Shown here in pieces: positions 1-8,362 of a stretch of DNA of 64,000 nt. Origin of the DNA: JBQDBK01 sp052090825. Lineage in GTDB: Bacteria > Bacillota > Clostridia > Tissierellales > Peptoniphilaceae. Numbering within the stretch: position 1 is the first letter of the stretch; the number at the start of each line of letters is the position of its first letter. Under the pieces are notes generated by a model. The model was given only the letters and a program-made list of their open reading frames with translations. It was not told the origin of the DNA and made no database searches. Where the stretch lies: positions 45,147 to 109,146 of the forward strand of contig JBQDBK010000007.1 of the NCBI GenBank assembly GCA_052090825.1, in the 5' to 3' direction. Made by a program: the position numbers and the translations under genes.

Positions 1-8
1 GAACCGAA

Positions 9-875
9 ATGAATATTATAAAGTCGTTTAACAATGCGATTGATTATCTTGAAACAGTTCTTGATGGTAAAATCAGCGAGAAGAAAGTAACTCAGTTATC
101 AGGATACTCTTATTCAATGTTTAGTCGCTTGTTTTCTATTCTGACCGAAATGACGCTTTCAGAATATTTAAGAAGTAGGAGATTAACGGAAGCAGCCGTT
201 ATATTAAGAGATACAGATGAAAAGATTATTGATGTTGCATTCAGATTTGGATATGAGTCATCGGATTCATTCGGGACAGCTTTTAAGAATTTTCATGGAT
301 TCACTCCTTCTGAGGTAAGAAATGGGAAACCATTTAAATTAGTTTCTAGGGTGCAATTAACACTAAGTGTAAAAGGAGGAAGAAGTATGAATATTACAAT
401 TCAAAAGAAAAAAGCATTTACGGTTGCAGGAGTAAATGAACAAAACATCAATTCATCATTATGTTCAAGTGTATGGGGGGAATTGTTTTCTAAGGTTAGC
501 CATGAAGCAATGTCAAAATTAGGGACAGGCGAATCTGTTGGGGTTTGCCACGATATATTAAACCTTGATAATCATGATGTTTTAGAATCCAATACAATTA
601 ACTATATGGCAGGCTATATTGTTAATGATGTGGATAAAGCAAGAAGCATAGGCTTAGATGTTTTGGAAGTTGAAGAAGCAGAGTATGCTGTTGTAGAATT
701 AATAGGATCTGTTCCGGATTGTATTCATAACGGATGGAAATATGCGATGGAAGTTTTCTTTCCTGAGCATGGTTATGTCCATTCAGGAAAACCTGATTTT
801 GAATATTATTATGAAGGTGATATGAATAGCAAAGACTATAAAATGGAACTTTGGATTCCGATATCTAAAGCTTAA
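9..875 (+). CDS. AraC-family regulator with GyrI-like effector domain
   Basis: A 288-aa transcription regulator. Residues 1-105 form an AraC/XylS double helix-turn-helix; the segment VAFRFGYESSDSFGTAFK (about 77-94) is the classic second helix, followed by GFTPSEVR. Residues from about 125 to the end resemble the GyrI/Rob C-terminal domain that binds small hydrophobic ligands. The start lies only 9 bases into the window, but MNIIKSFNNAIDY is the usual opening of this subfamily, so the gene is probably complete. It is followed by a terminator and is transcribed separately from the conjugation genes. In this context it is probably ICE cargo, sensing a drug or metabolite and controlling a neighbour outside the window. 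The family is clear; its ligand and target are unknown. Confidence 0.85.
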   Translation: MNIIKSFNNAIDYLETVLDGKISEKKVTQLSGYSYSMFSRLFSILTEMTLSEYLRSRRLTEAAVILRDTDEKIIDVAFRFGYESSDSFGTAFKNFHGFTPSEVRNGKPFKLVSRVQLTLSVKGGRSMNITIQKKKAFTVAGVNEQNINSSLCSSVWGELFSKVSHEAMSKLGTGESVGVCHDILNLDNHDVLESNTINYMAGYIVNDVDKARSIGLDVLEVEEAEYAVVELIGSVPDCIHNGWKYAMEVFFPEHGYVHSGKPDFEYYYEGDMNSKDYKMELWIPISKA

Positions 876-919
876 AAATTTCAGTTTGTCGAGCCAAGTA
901 ATTAAATAGGAACGCAAGA

Positions 920-953
920 GATGATAGATAATTAAACCCTATCGTCTTTTTTT
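920..953 (+). terminator. Intrinsic terminator after the AraC gene
   Basis: GATGATAG (920-927) pairs with CTATCGTC (939-946), with one G-U pair, and is followed by a run of seven T. It separates the AraC gene from the transfer genes. Confidence 0.75.
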
Positions 954-1027
954 ATACTCAAAATCAAGAGGTTTAAATGGTAAGGATAAGAAGTCCCACT
1001 TAAAACAATTTAATATATAAGACATTT

Positions 1028-1059
1028 AGCGATTGAATTATAAATTCGGTCGCTTTTTT
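1028..1059 (+). terminator. Terminator or attenuator just upstream of the transfer genes
   Basis: AGCGATTGAAT pairs with ATTCGGTCGCT and is followed by TTTTTT. It ends 33 bases before the ssb start codon, leaving no room for a complete promoter between them. Transcription of the transfer operon would have to start upstream and read through it, so it may act as an attenuator (inference). Confidence 0.65.
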
Positions 1060-1092
1060 AATTGAAATTTACAGATTAAGGAGAAGAAATTA

Positions 1093-1404
1093 ATGGATAG
1101 AGAAATGATAAATATTAATGCAAATTTAGTTAATGAAGCTGAATTTTCAGAATTTGAAAAAGATGGAGAAAGAGTTCAAGTAGCAAATTTTGCTCTTGTT
1201 AAAAATTATGGAAAGGGCAAAGAATATACAAATTGCTCAGTATATGGAGAAAAGGTAGAAATTGTAAAAAAATTTGAAAAAGGAGATCTAATCCATGTCT
1301 TTGGATATTTCAAAGAAAACAAAAAAGGAGATAAGGTCTACAAGAATTTTATAGTTAAATCACTAAACAAAATAGAAAATAAGAAAGAAAACGAGGAGGA
1401 ATAA
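1093..1404 (+). CDS. Small single-stranded DNA-binding protein of the ICE
   Basis: A 103-aa OB-fold protein resembling the core of SSB: a central VANFALVKNYGKGKEYTN strand pair, then CSVYGEKVEIV and FEKGDLIHVFGYFKENK, which match SSB strands, and a lysine/glutamate tail in place of the usual acidic tip. It is shorter than housekeeping SSB (about 150-180 aa), as is common for element-borne copies that coat transferred single strands. The start has a good AAGGAG site about 6 bases upstream; an in-frame ATG at 1105 is a weaker alternative. It ends one base before the Maff2 gene and so opens the transfer operon visible here. Confidence 0.75.
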   Translation: MDREMININANLVNEAEFSEFEKDGERVQVANFALVKNYGKGKEYTNCSVYGEKVEIVKKFEKGDLIHVFGYFKENKKGDKVYKNFIVKSLNKIENKKENEEE

Positions 1405-1405
1405 T

Positions 1406-1621
1406 ATGGAATTTTTTACAGCTGGAGTTGGAGTTTTAAAGACACTTGTAACTGCAATTGGTGCAGGTTTAGGAGCATGGGGAGTTATTAACTTAATGGA
1501 AGGTTATGGTAATGATAACCCCGGTGCTAAATCTCAAGGTATTAAGCAACTTATGGCTGGTGGGGGAATTGTACTAATCGGTATTAAATTAATTCCACTA
1601 CTTGCAAATGCTTTAAATTAG
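1406..1621 (+). CDS. Maff2-family membrane protein (VirB2-like)
   Basis: A 71-aa protein with two hydrophobic helices: a glycine/alanine-rich one around residues 8-28 and another around 50-68. The GLGAWGVINLMEGYG core and the GIKQLMAGGG turn are typical of the Maff2 family in Tn1549-like and related Firmicutes ICEs. Family members are thought to act like VirB2/TrbC pilin-type subunits of the conjugation channel. It sits one base after ssb and ten bases before the VirB6-like gene, in the family's standard order. The role in transfer is inferred from the family and from position. Confidence 0.85.
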   Translation: MEFFTAGVGVLKTLVTAIGAGLGAWGVINLMEGYGNDNPGAKSQGIKQLMAGGGIVLIGIKLIPLLANALN

Positions 1622-1631
1622 GAGAAAGTCT

Positions 1632-2495
1632 ATGTTTGGTATCTTTGACAAGCTAACTGAATTTTTTAAGGATATGCTACTCGGAGGTATCAAAGCAAAT
1701 CTTGAGTCCATGTTCTTAGATATAAATGACAAGGTAGGAGTTATTGCAACTGATGTTGGAAAGACGCCAATGGGTTGGAATGGAGAAGTATATAATTTTA
1801 TAAAAAACATTAATGATAATGTGATTGTTCCAATAGCAGGTCTTATCATAACAGCAGTTTTATGTATTGAGCTCATAAATATGGTTATGCAAAAGAATAA
1901 TATGCATGATACAGATACTTTTGAGTTTTTCAAATACATTATAAAGATGTTTATAGCAGTCTACCTTGCAAGCCACGCCTTTGAATTTTCAATGGCAGTC
2001 TTTGATGTGGCACAAAATCTTGTAAACAAAGCGGCAGGGGTAATCACTACTTCTGCCACTGTTTCAGGAGATCAGATAGTTGCAATGGTTGATGCATTAA
2101 AAGAAAAAGAAATAGGTGAGCTTTTAATGATATTAGTTGAAACGAGCCTTGTAAGGATTGCAATTCAAGGAATATCACTAGTTATAACATTAATAGTATA
2201 TGGGCGTATGTTTGAAATATATGTCTACTCATCAGTATCATCCATACCATTTGCGACTATGGGAAATAAAGAATGGGGTCAGATTGGAACAAATTATATC
2301 AAGGGACTTTTTGCCTTGGGACTACAAGGTTTGTTTTTGATGGTATGTTTAGGTATCTACACCGTTTTAATAAGAACGGTACAGGTTACAGATATTCACG
2401 CAAGCTTGTTTAGTATATTAGGATATGCTCTACTACTTGGACTTATGATGTTTAAGAGTGGAACAGTTGCAAAAAGTATTATGAATACGCACTAG
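1632..2495 (+). CDS. VirB6/TrbL-like conjugation channel membrane protein
   Basis: A 287-aa polytopic membrane protein with hydrophobic segments near residues 55-80, 95-115, 160-185, 195-215, 225-250 and 260-280. It has the layout of the VirB6/TrbL-type inner membrane protein that follows Maff2 in Tn1549-like elements. A GGAGAAAG ribosome site precedes the ATG. The residues IYVYSSVSSIPFATMGNKEWG in the second half fit a conserved cytoplasmic loop of this ICE family. It lies between the Maff2 gene and a small coiled-coil gene, all on one strand with gaps of about ten bases. The family-level call is good; the channel function is by analogy. Confidence 0.8.
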   Translation: MFGIFDKLTEFFKDMLLGGIKANLESMFLDINDKVGVIATDVGKTPMGWNGEVYNFIKNINDNVIVPIAGLIITAVLCIELINMVMQKNNMHDTDTFEFFKYIIKMFIAVYLASHAFEFSMAVFDVAQNLVNKAAGVITTSATVSGDQIVAMVDALKEKEIGELLMILVETSLVRIAIQGISLVITLIVYGRMFEIYVYSSVSSIPFATMGNKEWGQIGTNYIKGLFALGLQGLFLMVCLGIYTVLIRTVQVTDIHASLFSILGYALLLGLMMFKSGTVAKSIMNTH

Positions 2496-2504
2496 GAGGA
2501 ATAA

Positions 2505-2795
2505 ATGTTAAAAAAGAAAAATTGTGCTTTATTGGGACTTGGAATTTTATTTGGAGGAACTTATGAGATCTTAAAAGAGAAAATAAGAAATGAAGAGATT
2601 AGAAACTTAAAGAGGAGAATAAATATACTCGGAAGATGTCACAATGAATTTGTTATGTATCAAGGGGAATACAATGATAGAAATGAAGAAAAACAAGAAG
2701 AATTTGAAGAAAGAATTAACTACCTAGAAGAGGAAACAACATCTAATTATGACCATATACTTGAACTTTCCAAAGAAGAAGTAGAGGGAGATTAA
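2505..2795 (+). CDS. Small membrane-anchored coiled-coil protein of the transfer operon
   Basis: A 96-aa protein I cannot place in a named family. Residues 6-22 form one hydrophobic segment (ALLGLGILFGGTYEIL); the rest is strongly charged and helical, rich in E, K and R, with a likely coiled coil from about 25 to 85. AGGAGG stands directly before the ATG. It begins nine bases after the VirB6-like gene and ends one base before the PrgI gene, so it is co-transcribed with the conjugation genes. A structural or assembly role at the membrane is plausible but unproven. Confidence 0.65.
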   Translation: MLKKKNCALLGLGILFGGTYEILKEKIRNEEIRNLKRRINILGRCHNEFVMYQGEYNDRNEEKQEEFEERINYLEEETTSNYDHILELSKEEVEGD

Positions 2796-2796
2796 A

Positions 2797-3207
2797 ATGG
2801 CGTATGTACCAATACCAAAAGATTTGGACAAGATTAAAACAAAGGTTGCCTTTAACTTAACTAAAAGACAACTTATAGGTTTTTCTGTGGCAGGACTAAT
2901 TGGCATACCAACCTATTTATTTATGAAGAAATATCTACCTAATGATGTTTCAATTATTGTAATGCTAATAGTAACCCTGCCAATCTTTTTTATAACCTTA
3001 TATGAAAAAGACACCTTAACTTTTGAAAAATATTTTAAATTTTTCTATCTTCATAAGTTTTATCAACCAACTAAGAGAATAAGAAAGGAGGCATACCTTG
3101 AAGCAAAGAAAAAAGCAAATCAGCGACTTAAATCTAAGGGAAAAACAATTAAAAAAAGACCGAAAGGAAGTAAGAAGGCTAAAAACAAAGAAAGATCCAA
3201 CAAATAG
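2797..3207 (+). CDS. PrgI-family conjugation protein (VirB3-like)
   Basis: A 136-aa protein with the PrgI signature: a short N-terminal stretch (AYVPIPKDLDKIKTKV), two transmembrane helices near residues 25-47 and 50-70, and a basic C-terminal tail. PrgI proteins occur immediately before VirB4 ATPases in Gram-positive ICEs and are considered VirB3 counterparts. The last 110 bases overlap the start of the VirB4 gene in another frame, a common arrangement in these elements that suggests translational coupling. The tail (from about residue 105) is almost entirely lysine-rich, probably because that DNA must also encode the VirB4 start. Confidence 0.85.
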   Translation: MAYVPIPKDLDKIKTKVAFNLTKRQLIGFSVAGLIGIPTYLFMKKYLPNDVSIIVMLIVTLPIFFITLYEKDTLTFEKYFKFFYLHKFYQPTKRIRKEAYLEAKKKANQRLKSKGKTIKKRPKGSKKAKNKERSNK

Positions 3208-5521
3208 TCTTCTAAGTGTTCTTTTAAAGAAAGAGAAAAAGAGATTTACTGTTGAGGACACAATTCCATATATAAGAATGTTATCAGAGGGCATTTGCCA
3301 GTTAGACGAAAAAAATTATTCAAAGACAATTTCATTTCAAGATATAAATTACCAGTTGGCATTGGAAGAAGATAGAGATTTAATCTTTAACCAATTTGCC
3401 AACTTTTTAAATTCTTTTGATCCAAGTGTCCACATTGAACTTTCCTATGTAAATCAATTAGGAAGAAATAAAGACCTACAAGATGCAATTAAAATTGCTG
3501 ATAAGGGAGACTTCTATGACGATGTAAGAAAAGAGTTTAGGGAGATGTTAAAGCTTCAGCTTGCAAAGGGGAATAACGGACTTAAAAAGATGAAGTATAT
3601 AACCTTTACCACAGAAGCTGATAATTTAGAGCAAGCAAGAGCAAAGTTAAATAGACTTGAAGTGGATATTTTATCTAACTTTAAATCTATGGGAGTAAGA
3701 GCAGAAAGTCTTGATGGGGAAGAAAGACTAAGACTTGTTCACGATATGTTAAATCCAGACAAGAGCTTTGATTTTTCATATAAAGATTTGAAGAAGAAAG
3801 AGTCTACAAAATCACATATAACTCCCAATATCTTTAATTTTGCACCAGCCAATAATTTTAAATTTGGCAAATATATTGGGGCAGTAAGTCATTTTCAAAT
3901 ACTTGCAAGCGAGTTATCAGACAGAATGTTATCTGAGTTTTTAGATATTGATGACAATATTTATGTAGCATTTCATATAGATGTAGTTGAACAAGCAGAA
4001 GCTATTAAACTTATTAAGAGAAAAAATACAGATCTAGACAGAATGAAAATTGAAGAACAAAAGAAAGCAGTTCGTGCTGGATATGATATGGATATTATTC
4101 CTTCAGATATAAATACTTTTGGGGCTGATGTTAAGTCCATGTTATCTGACTTACAAAATAGAGATGAAAGGCTCTTTGTAGTATCTATAGTAATGATGAA
4201 TTTTGCTAGGACTAATCAAAAATTAGAAAACACAATTGCTCAAATTTCATCAATTGCAAATAGACATAATTGTCAGGTAAAAAGATTATCTCATCAACAA
4301 GAACAAGGACTTGTTTCTGTCTTACCTATAGGACTTAATCAAGTCGAGATAAAAAGATTTTTAACTTCATCATCAACGGCAGTATTTATGCCTTTTACAA
4401 CAGAAGAGCTATTTATTGATTCGGCAAATTCTTTGTACTATGGCTTAAACGCCCTTAGCCAAAACTTGATTATGGCAGATAGGAAGAAACTTAAGAACCC
4501 TAACGGATTAATATTAGGAACACCAGGTTCTGGTAAATCTTTCTCGGCAAAGAGAGAGATGGCAAATGCAATTCTTGTAACAGACGATGATGTAATTATT
4601 TGTGATCCTGAAGGCGAGTATTCAAACCTTGTAAAACAATTTAATGGAGAAGTTATTAAAGTTTCGGCAAAATCAAAGGACTACCTAAATCCATTAGATA
4701 TTAATATGAACTATGGAGATGGGGACGCACCTTTAAAGGATAAGGCAAACTTCATAATGTCTATGCTTGAACTTGTAGTAGGTGGATCTGGTCTTACTGC
4801 TGCAGAAAAATCTGTTATAGATAGGTGCTTACCAAAGATATATCAAAAATATTTTGAAGACCCAAAACCTGAAAATATGCCAATATTAGGAGATTTATAC
4901 GATATGCTCATATCTCAAGAAGAGGGAGTTGGTAGAAAACTAGCAACAGAAATGGAAATTTATGTTAAGGGAAGTCTTAATGTATTTAACAATAGGTCAA
5001 ATGTTGATCTAAATAGGCAACTACTTTGTTTTGATATAAAAGAGCTAGGAACACAACTTAAAAAAATAGGTATGCTTGTCATTCAAGACCAGGTTTGGAA
5101 CAAGGTTTCCCTAAATAGAGGAAGCAAGTCTACAAGATACTATATAGACGAGTTCCACCTTTTATTAAAAGATCCACAAACTGCTTCATATTCAGTAGAA
5201 ATCTGGAAAAGATTTAGAAAATGGGGCGGTATTCCAACAGGTATAACTCAAAACGTAAAAGACCTTTTAACAAGTCAGGAAATTGAAAATATATTTGATA
5301 ATACAGACTTTGTTCTAATGTTAAATCAAGCATCTGGAGATAGAGATATTCTTGCTAAGAAATTAAAAATATCGCCTTATCAGTTAAACTATATTACTAA
5401 TTCAAACGCAGGTGAGGGACTATTATTCTTTGGAAATACTATTGTTCCATTTATAGATAAATTCCCTAAAGACACCATGTTATATAAGCTAATGACAACA
5501 AAACCAGAAGAAGCTAAGTAG
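3098..5521 (+). CDS. VirB4/TraE-type conjugation ATPase
   Basis: An 807-aa cytoplasmic ATPase that powers the type IV secretion machine of the ICE. The N-terminal half (about 50-430) matches the CagE/VirB4 region. The P-loop GTPGSGKS is near residue 474, and the Walker B element YYIDEFHLLL is near 680, followed by GGIPTGITQNVKDLL, the conserved sensor segment. Translation starts at TTG: a strong AAAGGAGG lies 7 bases before it, and the frame then reads RKEVRRLKTKKDPTNSLLS, the usual opening of this subfamily. It overlaps the PrgI gene by 110 bases and is followed after seven bases by the cell-wall hydrolase gene. Length and order match Tn1549-type elements. Confidence 0.93.
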   Translation: MKQRKKQISDLNLREKQLKKDRKEVRRLKTKKDPTNSLLSVLLKKEKKRFTVEDTIPYIRMLSEGICQLDEKNYSKTISFQDINYQLALEEDRDLIFNQFANFLNSFDPSVHIELSYVNQLGRNKDLQDAIKIADKGDFYDDVRKEFREMLKLQLAKGNNGLKKMKYITFTTEADNLEQARAKLNRLEVDILSNFKSMGVRAESLDGEERLRLVHDMLNPDKSFDFSYKDLKKKESTKSHITPNIFNFAPANNFKFGKYIGAVSHFQILASELSDRMLSEFLDIDDNIYVAFHIDVVEQAEAIKLIKRKNTDLDRMKIEEQKKAVRAGYDMDIIPSDINTFGADVKSMLSDLQNRDERLFVVSIVMMNFARTNQKLENTIAQISSIANRHNCQVKRLSHQQEQGLVSVLPIGLNQVEIKRFLTSSSTAVFMPFTTEELFIDSANSLYYGLNALSQNLIMADRKKLKNPNGLILGTPGSGKSFSAKREMANAILVTDDDVIICDPEGEYSNLVKQFNGEVIKVSAKSKDYLNPLDINMNYGDGDAPLKDKANFIMSMLELVVGGSGLTAAEKSVIDRCLPKIYQKYFEDPKPENMPILGDLYDMLISQEEGVGRKLATEMEIYVKGSLNVFNNRSNVDLNRQLLCFDIKELGTQLKKIGMLVIQDQVWNKVSLNRGSKSTRYYIDEFHLLLKDPQTASYSVEIWKRFRKWGGIPTGITQNVKDLLTSQEIENIFDNTDFVLMLNQASGDRDILAKKLKISPYQLNYITNSNAGEGLLFFGNTIVPFIDKFPKDTMLYKLMTTKPEEAK

Positions 5522-5528
5522 GTGTGAT

Positions 5529-8108
5529 ATGGATAAAAAACTAAAAAAAGATTTTCAAAAGAAAATTATACGAAATAGGGACGCTCCTGAAAAGAATCTT
5601 GAAAGTAAACTTGTTCATTCAGATGATTATACCAATAAGATTATTAGGACAAAGGATAGGTTCGGAGACAAATTTTCAGAAAAAGAATCTAAACTTATTC
5701 ATGAGAATGTATTAGCTAAAGATCAAAAACAAGATAAACTAAAAGATTTTCAGAAGTCTAAAAACAAGGAAAGAATTAGAAAAGAAGTTTTAGAAAATAA
5801 GGATAAGGCTAATGAAGTTAAACAGACTAATCTTGAAATAAGGACAGATGAAAGCTTTAAACTTGATGAAGACTTAGATGTAGACTTCAAAAAGGTAAAT
5901 TTTGATAGTGAAAACAGTAGAAATATTAATTCTAAAAAACTAACAACAGATGATATTTCAGATAAGGCTCAACCAATAAGCAATAAGAAAACATCAAGTA
6001 AAAGACAAGTTCTTAAAAATTATGAGGATAAACTTATCCATAGTAAGGATAAATTCCAAGACAAAATTAACGAGAGAGAGTCTAAGCGAATCCACACAAG
6101 CGAAGATAAACCTATCGAAGCAAAGAAGAGTAAGAGAATATACAGAAAAGATAAGCTTGTTAAATATGAAGTAAGCAAGAACGACAGTAATGCTAATATC
6201 GATAAAAAGCAAAAGCAGAAACTTTATCAAGAAAAGAAGTTTAGAGATAAGGAAAAAATTTCTAAAGATATAGATAAAGAAAATAAGCTAAGCGAAGTTG
6301 ATACAGATAAAACTTTTGATAATTCTGAGCTTAAAGACAATAATCAAGAATTTATAAAAGATGAAAAGGAAACAAGCCTTAAACCTTCAGAACAAAAGAA
6401 AGTTAATAAAAAGAAGACTTACTACAAGAGAAAAAATTATGAAAGTGATAAATTCACTCGAAAGAAAATTGATAACTTAAAAAATGAATCTAAGAAAGTT
6501 ACAAAGAAAGATTCTAAGAAGGCACAAGATGTTAAAGACTTTATCTCAGATAAAAAGATTGGAGAACTTGAAAAGTCTAAAAGCAAGCTAAAGGATAATA
6601 TTTCAAAGAATAAAACTAAAGGAAGTCTATCTTCTGGGGTTTTATTATCTGGAGCTAAGTCTTCAGAGTTAGTGAGAGATTATTTAAGTTCAGGGTCTGA
6701 TAATACTGGTGTAGAATCTGGAGAAAAGGTCGCTAATGTAAGCTCTAAACTCCAGCATGGAATAAGGAAGTATAAGCTAGACAAAAAGAAAAAGTCCTTA
6801 AAAAAGCTATCTAAACTTGATAAGAAAATAAAAAAGAGAAAAAGCAAGTTGGAGTTTAAAAGTGGCTTGGAAGATTTAAAAAAGTCAGAATCCTATATAA
6901 AGAAAAATAGATTTAATAAGTTTTACCAGAGAAAACAAATGAAGAGTATGATAGCTAAAAAGCATGAAACAAGACTGGTATATAGAGTTAAAAAAGCTAT
7001 TTTAAGTTTAGGTAAGGCTTCTAAAGAGCTTATCGTAAGAAAAAGTAAGATGGTTCTATTACTAGTAATAGGACTAGGTCTTATGCTATCAATCATGATT
7101 GGTGGTGGAAGTGTTGGTATGAGTGGACTAAGCAATTCAGTAAACTCAGTAATGACAACAACATACCTATCACAAGATACAGTTCTAAGTGAAGTTAATC
7201 AAGAATTTTCATCAATGGAATATGACCTACAATCACAAATCGAAAGTGTAAAAACAAGTCATCCTGGATATGACGAATATATTATAAATAAAGAAGGAGA
7301 AATTGGTCATAATACCCATGAACTTTTATCCTATATAACTTCAAGATGTGGAGAAGTAAAATCAGCATCTGAAGTAAAAGGAATTTTAAAAGAACTTTTC
7401 GATAAGATGTATAAGCTTGATTTTAAGGAAGAGATTGAGATTAGAACAAGAACAGTAGCAAGAACAAGATATGATAGTCGTGGTAATCCTTATACTAGCT
7501 ATGAAAAAGAAGAGTACGAATATAAAAAGTTAATTGTAACTTTAAAGAAAAAAGAAATGGATGAAGTTGTTAGGGAAATATTTAAAGATTATCCAGACAA
7601 TGTAGTTCATTATGAAGCTCTTCTTGAAGCTAAGGGGAATATGGGTGATGTTTTTGGATCAGGTAATGGGGACTTAGGAGAAATAGTAGATAATCCAAAC
7701 TTTGGAAATCCTGGTCTTGCTTTTGATTCAGCTACTGCAAAGGCTCTTTTTAATGAAGCAGAAAAACATATAGGCAAAAGATATGTGTTTGGAGCGAGTG
7801 GACCATCTAACTTTGACTGCTCAGGCTTTGTATGTTGGTCATTTACAAAGTCTGGTGTAAAGAGAATGCCAAGAACAACTGCATGGAGAATATACAAAGA
7901 CTATTGTAATCCAGTAAGTCCAAGTGAAGCTCAACCTGGAGATATTATATTTTTCCATTCAACATATAACAGTGGAACTCCAATATCTCACGTAGGAATA
8001 TACGCAGGTAACGGAATGATGATTCACGCAGGAGATCCAATTCAATACACATCAATAAATTCAAAATATTGGAAATCACACTTTTATGGTTTTGGAAGAC
8101 CAAGATAG
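5529..8108 (+). CDS. NlpC/P60 cell-wall hydrolase of the conjugation machinery (CD1107-like)
   Basis: An 859-aa protein that probably cuts peptidoglycan to let the conjugation channel cross the wall. Residues 1-490 are very lysine-rich and predicted to be disordered or helical. A transmembrane helix lies at about 507-530 (MVLLLVIGLGLMLSIMI). The NlpC/P60 domain is at about 735-859, with catalytic Cys in NFDCSGFVCWS (about 762), His in ISHVGIYAG (about 820) and a third polar residue in MIHAGDP (about 831). The lysine-rich part holds imperfect repeats: units ending in ESKLVHSDD, ESKLIHE, EDKLIHSKD and ESKRIHTSED appear near 25, 55, 165 and 185. It follows VirB4 and precedes DUF4315, as in Tn1549-like ICEs. 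Confidence 0.9.
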   Translation: MDKKLKKDFQKKIIRNRDAPEKNLESKLVHSDDYTNKIIRTKDRFGDKFSEKESKLIHENVLAKDQKQDKLKDFQKSKNKERIRKEVLENKDKANEVKQTNLEIRTDESFKLDEDLDVDFKKVNFDSENSRNINSKKLTTDDISDKAQPISNKKTSSKRQVLKNYEDKLIHSKDKFQDKINERESKRIHTSEDKPIEAKKSKRIYRKDKLVKYEVSKNDSNANIDKKQKQKLYQEKKFRDKEKISKDIDKENKLSEVDTDKTFDNSELKDNNQEFIKDEKETSLKPSEQKKVNKKKTYYKRKNYESDKFTRKKIDNLKNESKKVTKKDSKKAQDVKDFISDKKIGELEKSKSKLKDNISKNKTKGSLSSGVLLSGAKSSELVRDYLSSGSDNTGVESGEKVANVSSKLQHGIRKYKLDKKKKSLKKLSKLDKKIKKRKSKLEFKSGLEDLKKSESYIKKNRFNKFYQRKQMKSMIAKKHETRLVYRVKKAILSLGKASKELIVRKSKMVLLLVIGLGLMLSIMIGGGSVGMSGLSNSVNSVMTTTYLSQDTVLSEVNQEFSSMEYDLQSQIESVKTSHPGYDEYIINKEGEIGHNTHELLSYITSRCGEVKSASEVKGILKELFDKMYKLDFKEEIEIRTRTVARTRYDSRGNPYTSYEKEEYEYKKLIVTLKKKEMDEVVREIFKDYPDNVVHYEALLEAKGNMGDVFGSGNGDLGEIVDNPNFGNPGLAFDSATAKALFNEAEKHIGKRYVFGASGPSNFDCSGFVCWSFTKSGVKRMPRTTAWRIYKDYCNPVSPSEAQPGDIIFFHSTYNSGTPISHVGIYAGNGMMIHAGDPIQYTSINSKYWKSHFYGFGRPR

Positions 8109-8122
8109 AAGGGAGATATTAT

Positions 8123-8362
8123 GTGAACAGAAAACTTATAAGTATTAGGAACAAAAAGAAAAAAATAGAAGAGAAATTGAAAGATTTAAATGCAAAATAC
8201 AAGGAAATTTGCGATGAAGAAATACAAGTTGAAAATGAAGAAATAATTGTAACTCTTAGGAGGAACAATATTAGCTTGGAAGAATTAATGGAGAAAATCA
8301 ATGATAGAAAAAGAGAAGAAAAATTAAAAGAAAAGGAGAATATTCATAATGAAGAAATTTAA
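8123..8362 (+). CDS. DUF4315-family protein
   Basis: A 79-aa charged, fully helical protein that opens NRKLISIRNKKKKIEEKLKDLNAKYKE and continues EIIVTLRRNNISLEELMEKI. This matches the DUF4315 pattern (a coiled coil followed by a short VRxxNxxxEEL-type helix) found next to CD1107-like hydrolases in Firmicutes ICEs. I place the start at GTG 8123, preceded by GAAGGGAGA, rather than at upstream codons inside the hydrolase gene. The 3' end overlaps the next gene by 14 bases. The molecular function of the family is not known; its place in the transfer operon is consistent. Confidence 0.75.
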   Translation: MNRKLISIRNKKKKIEEKLKDLNAKYKEICDEEIQVENEEIIVTLRRNNISLEELMEKINDRKREEKLKEKENIHNEEI

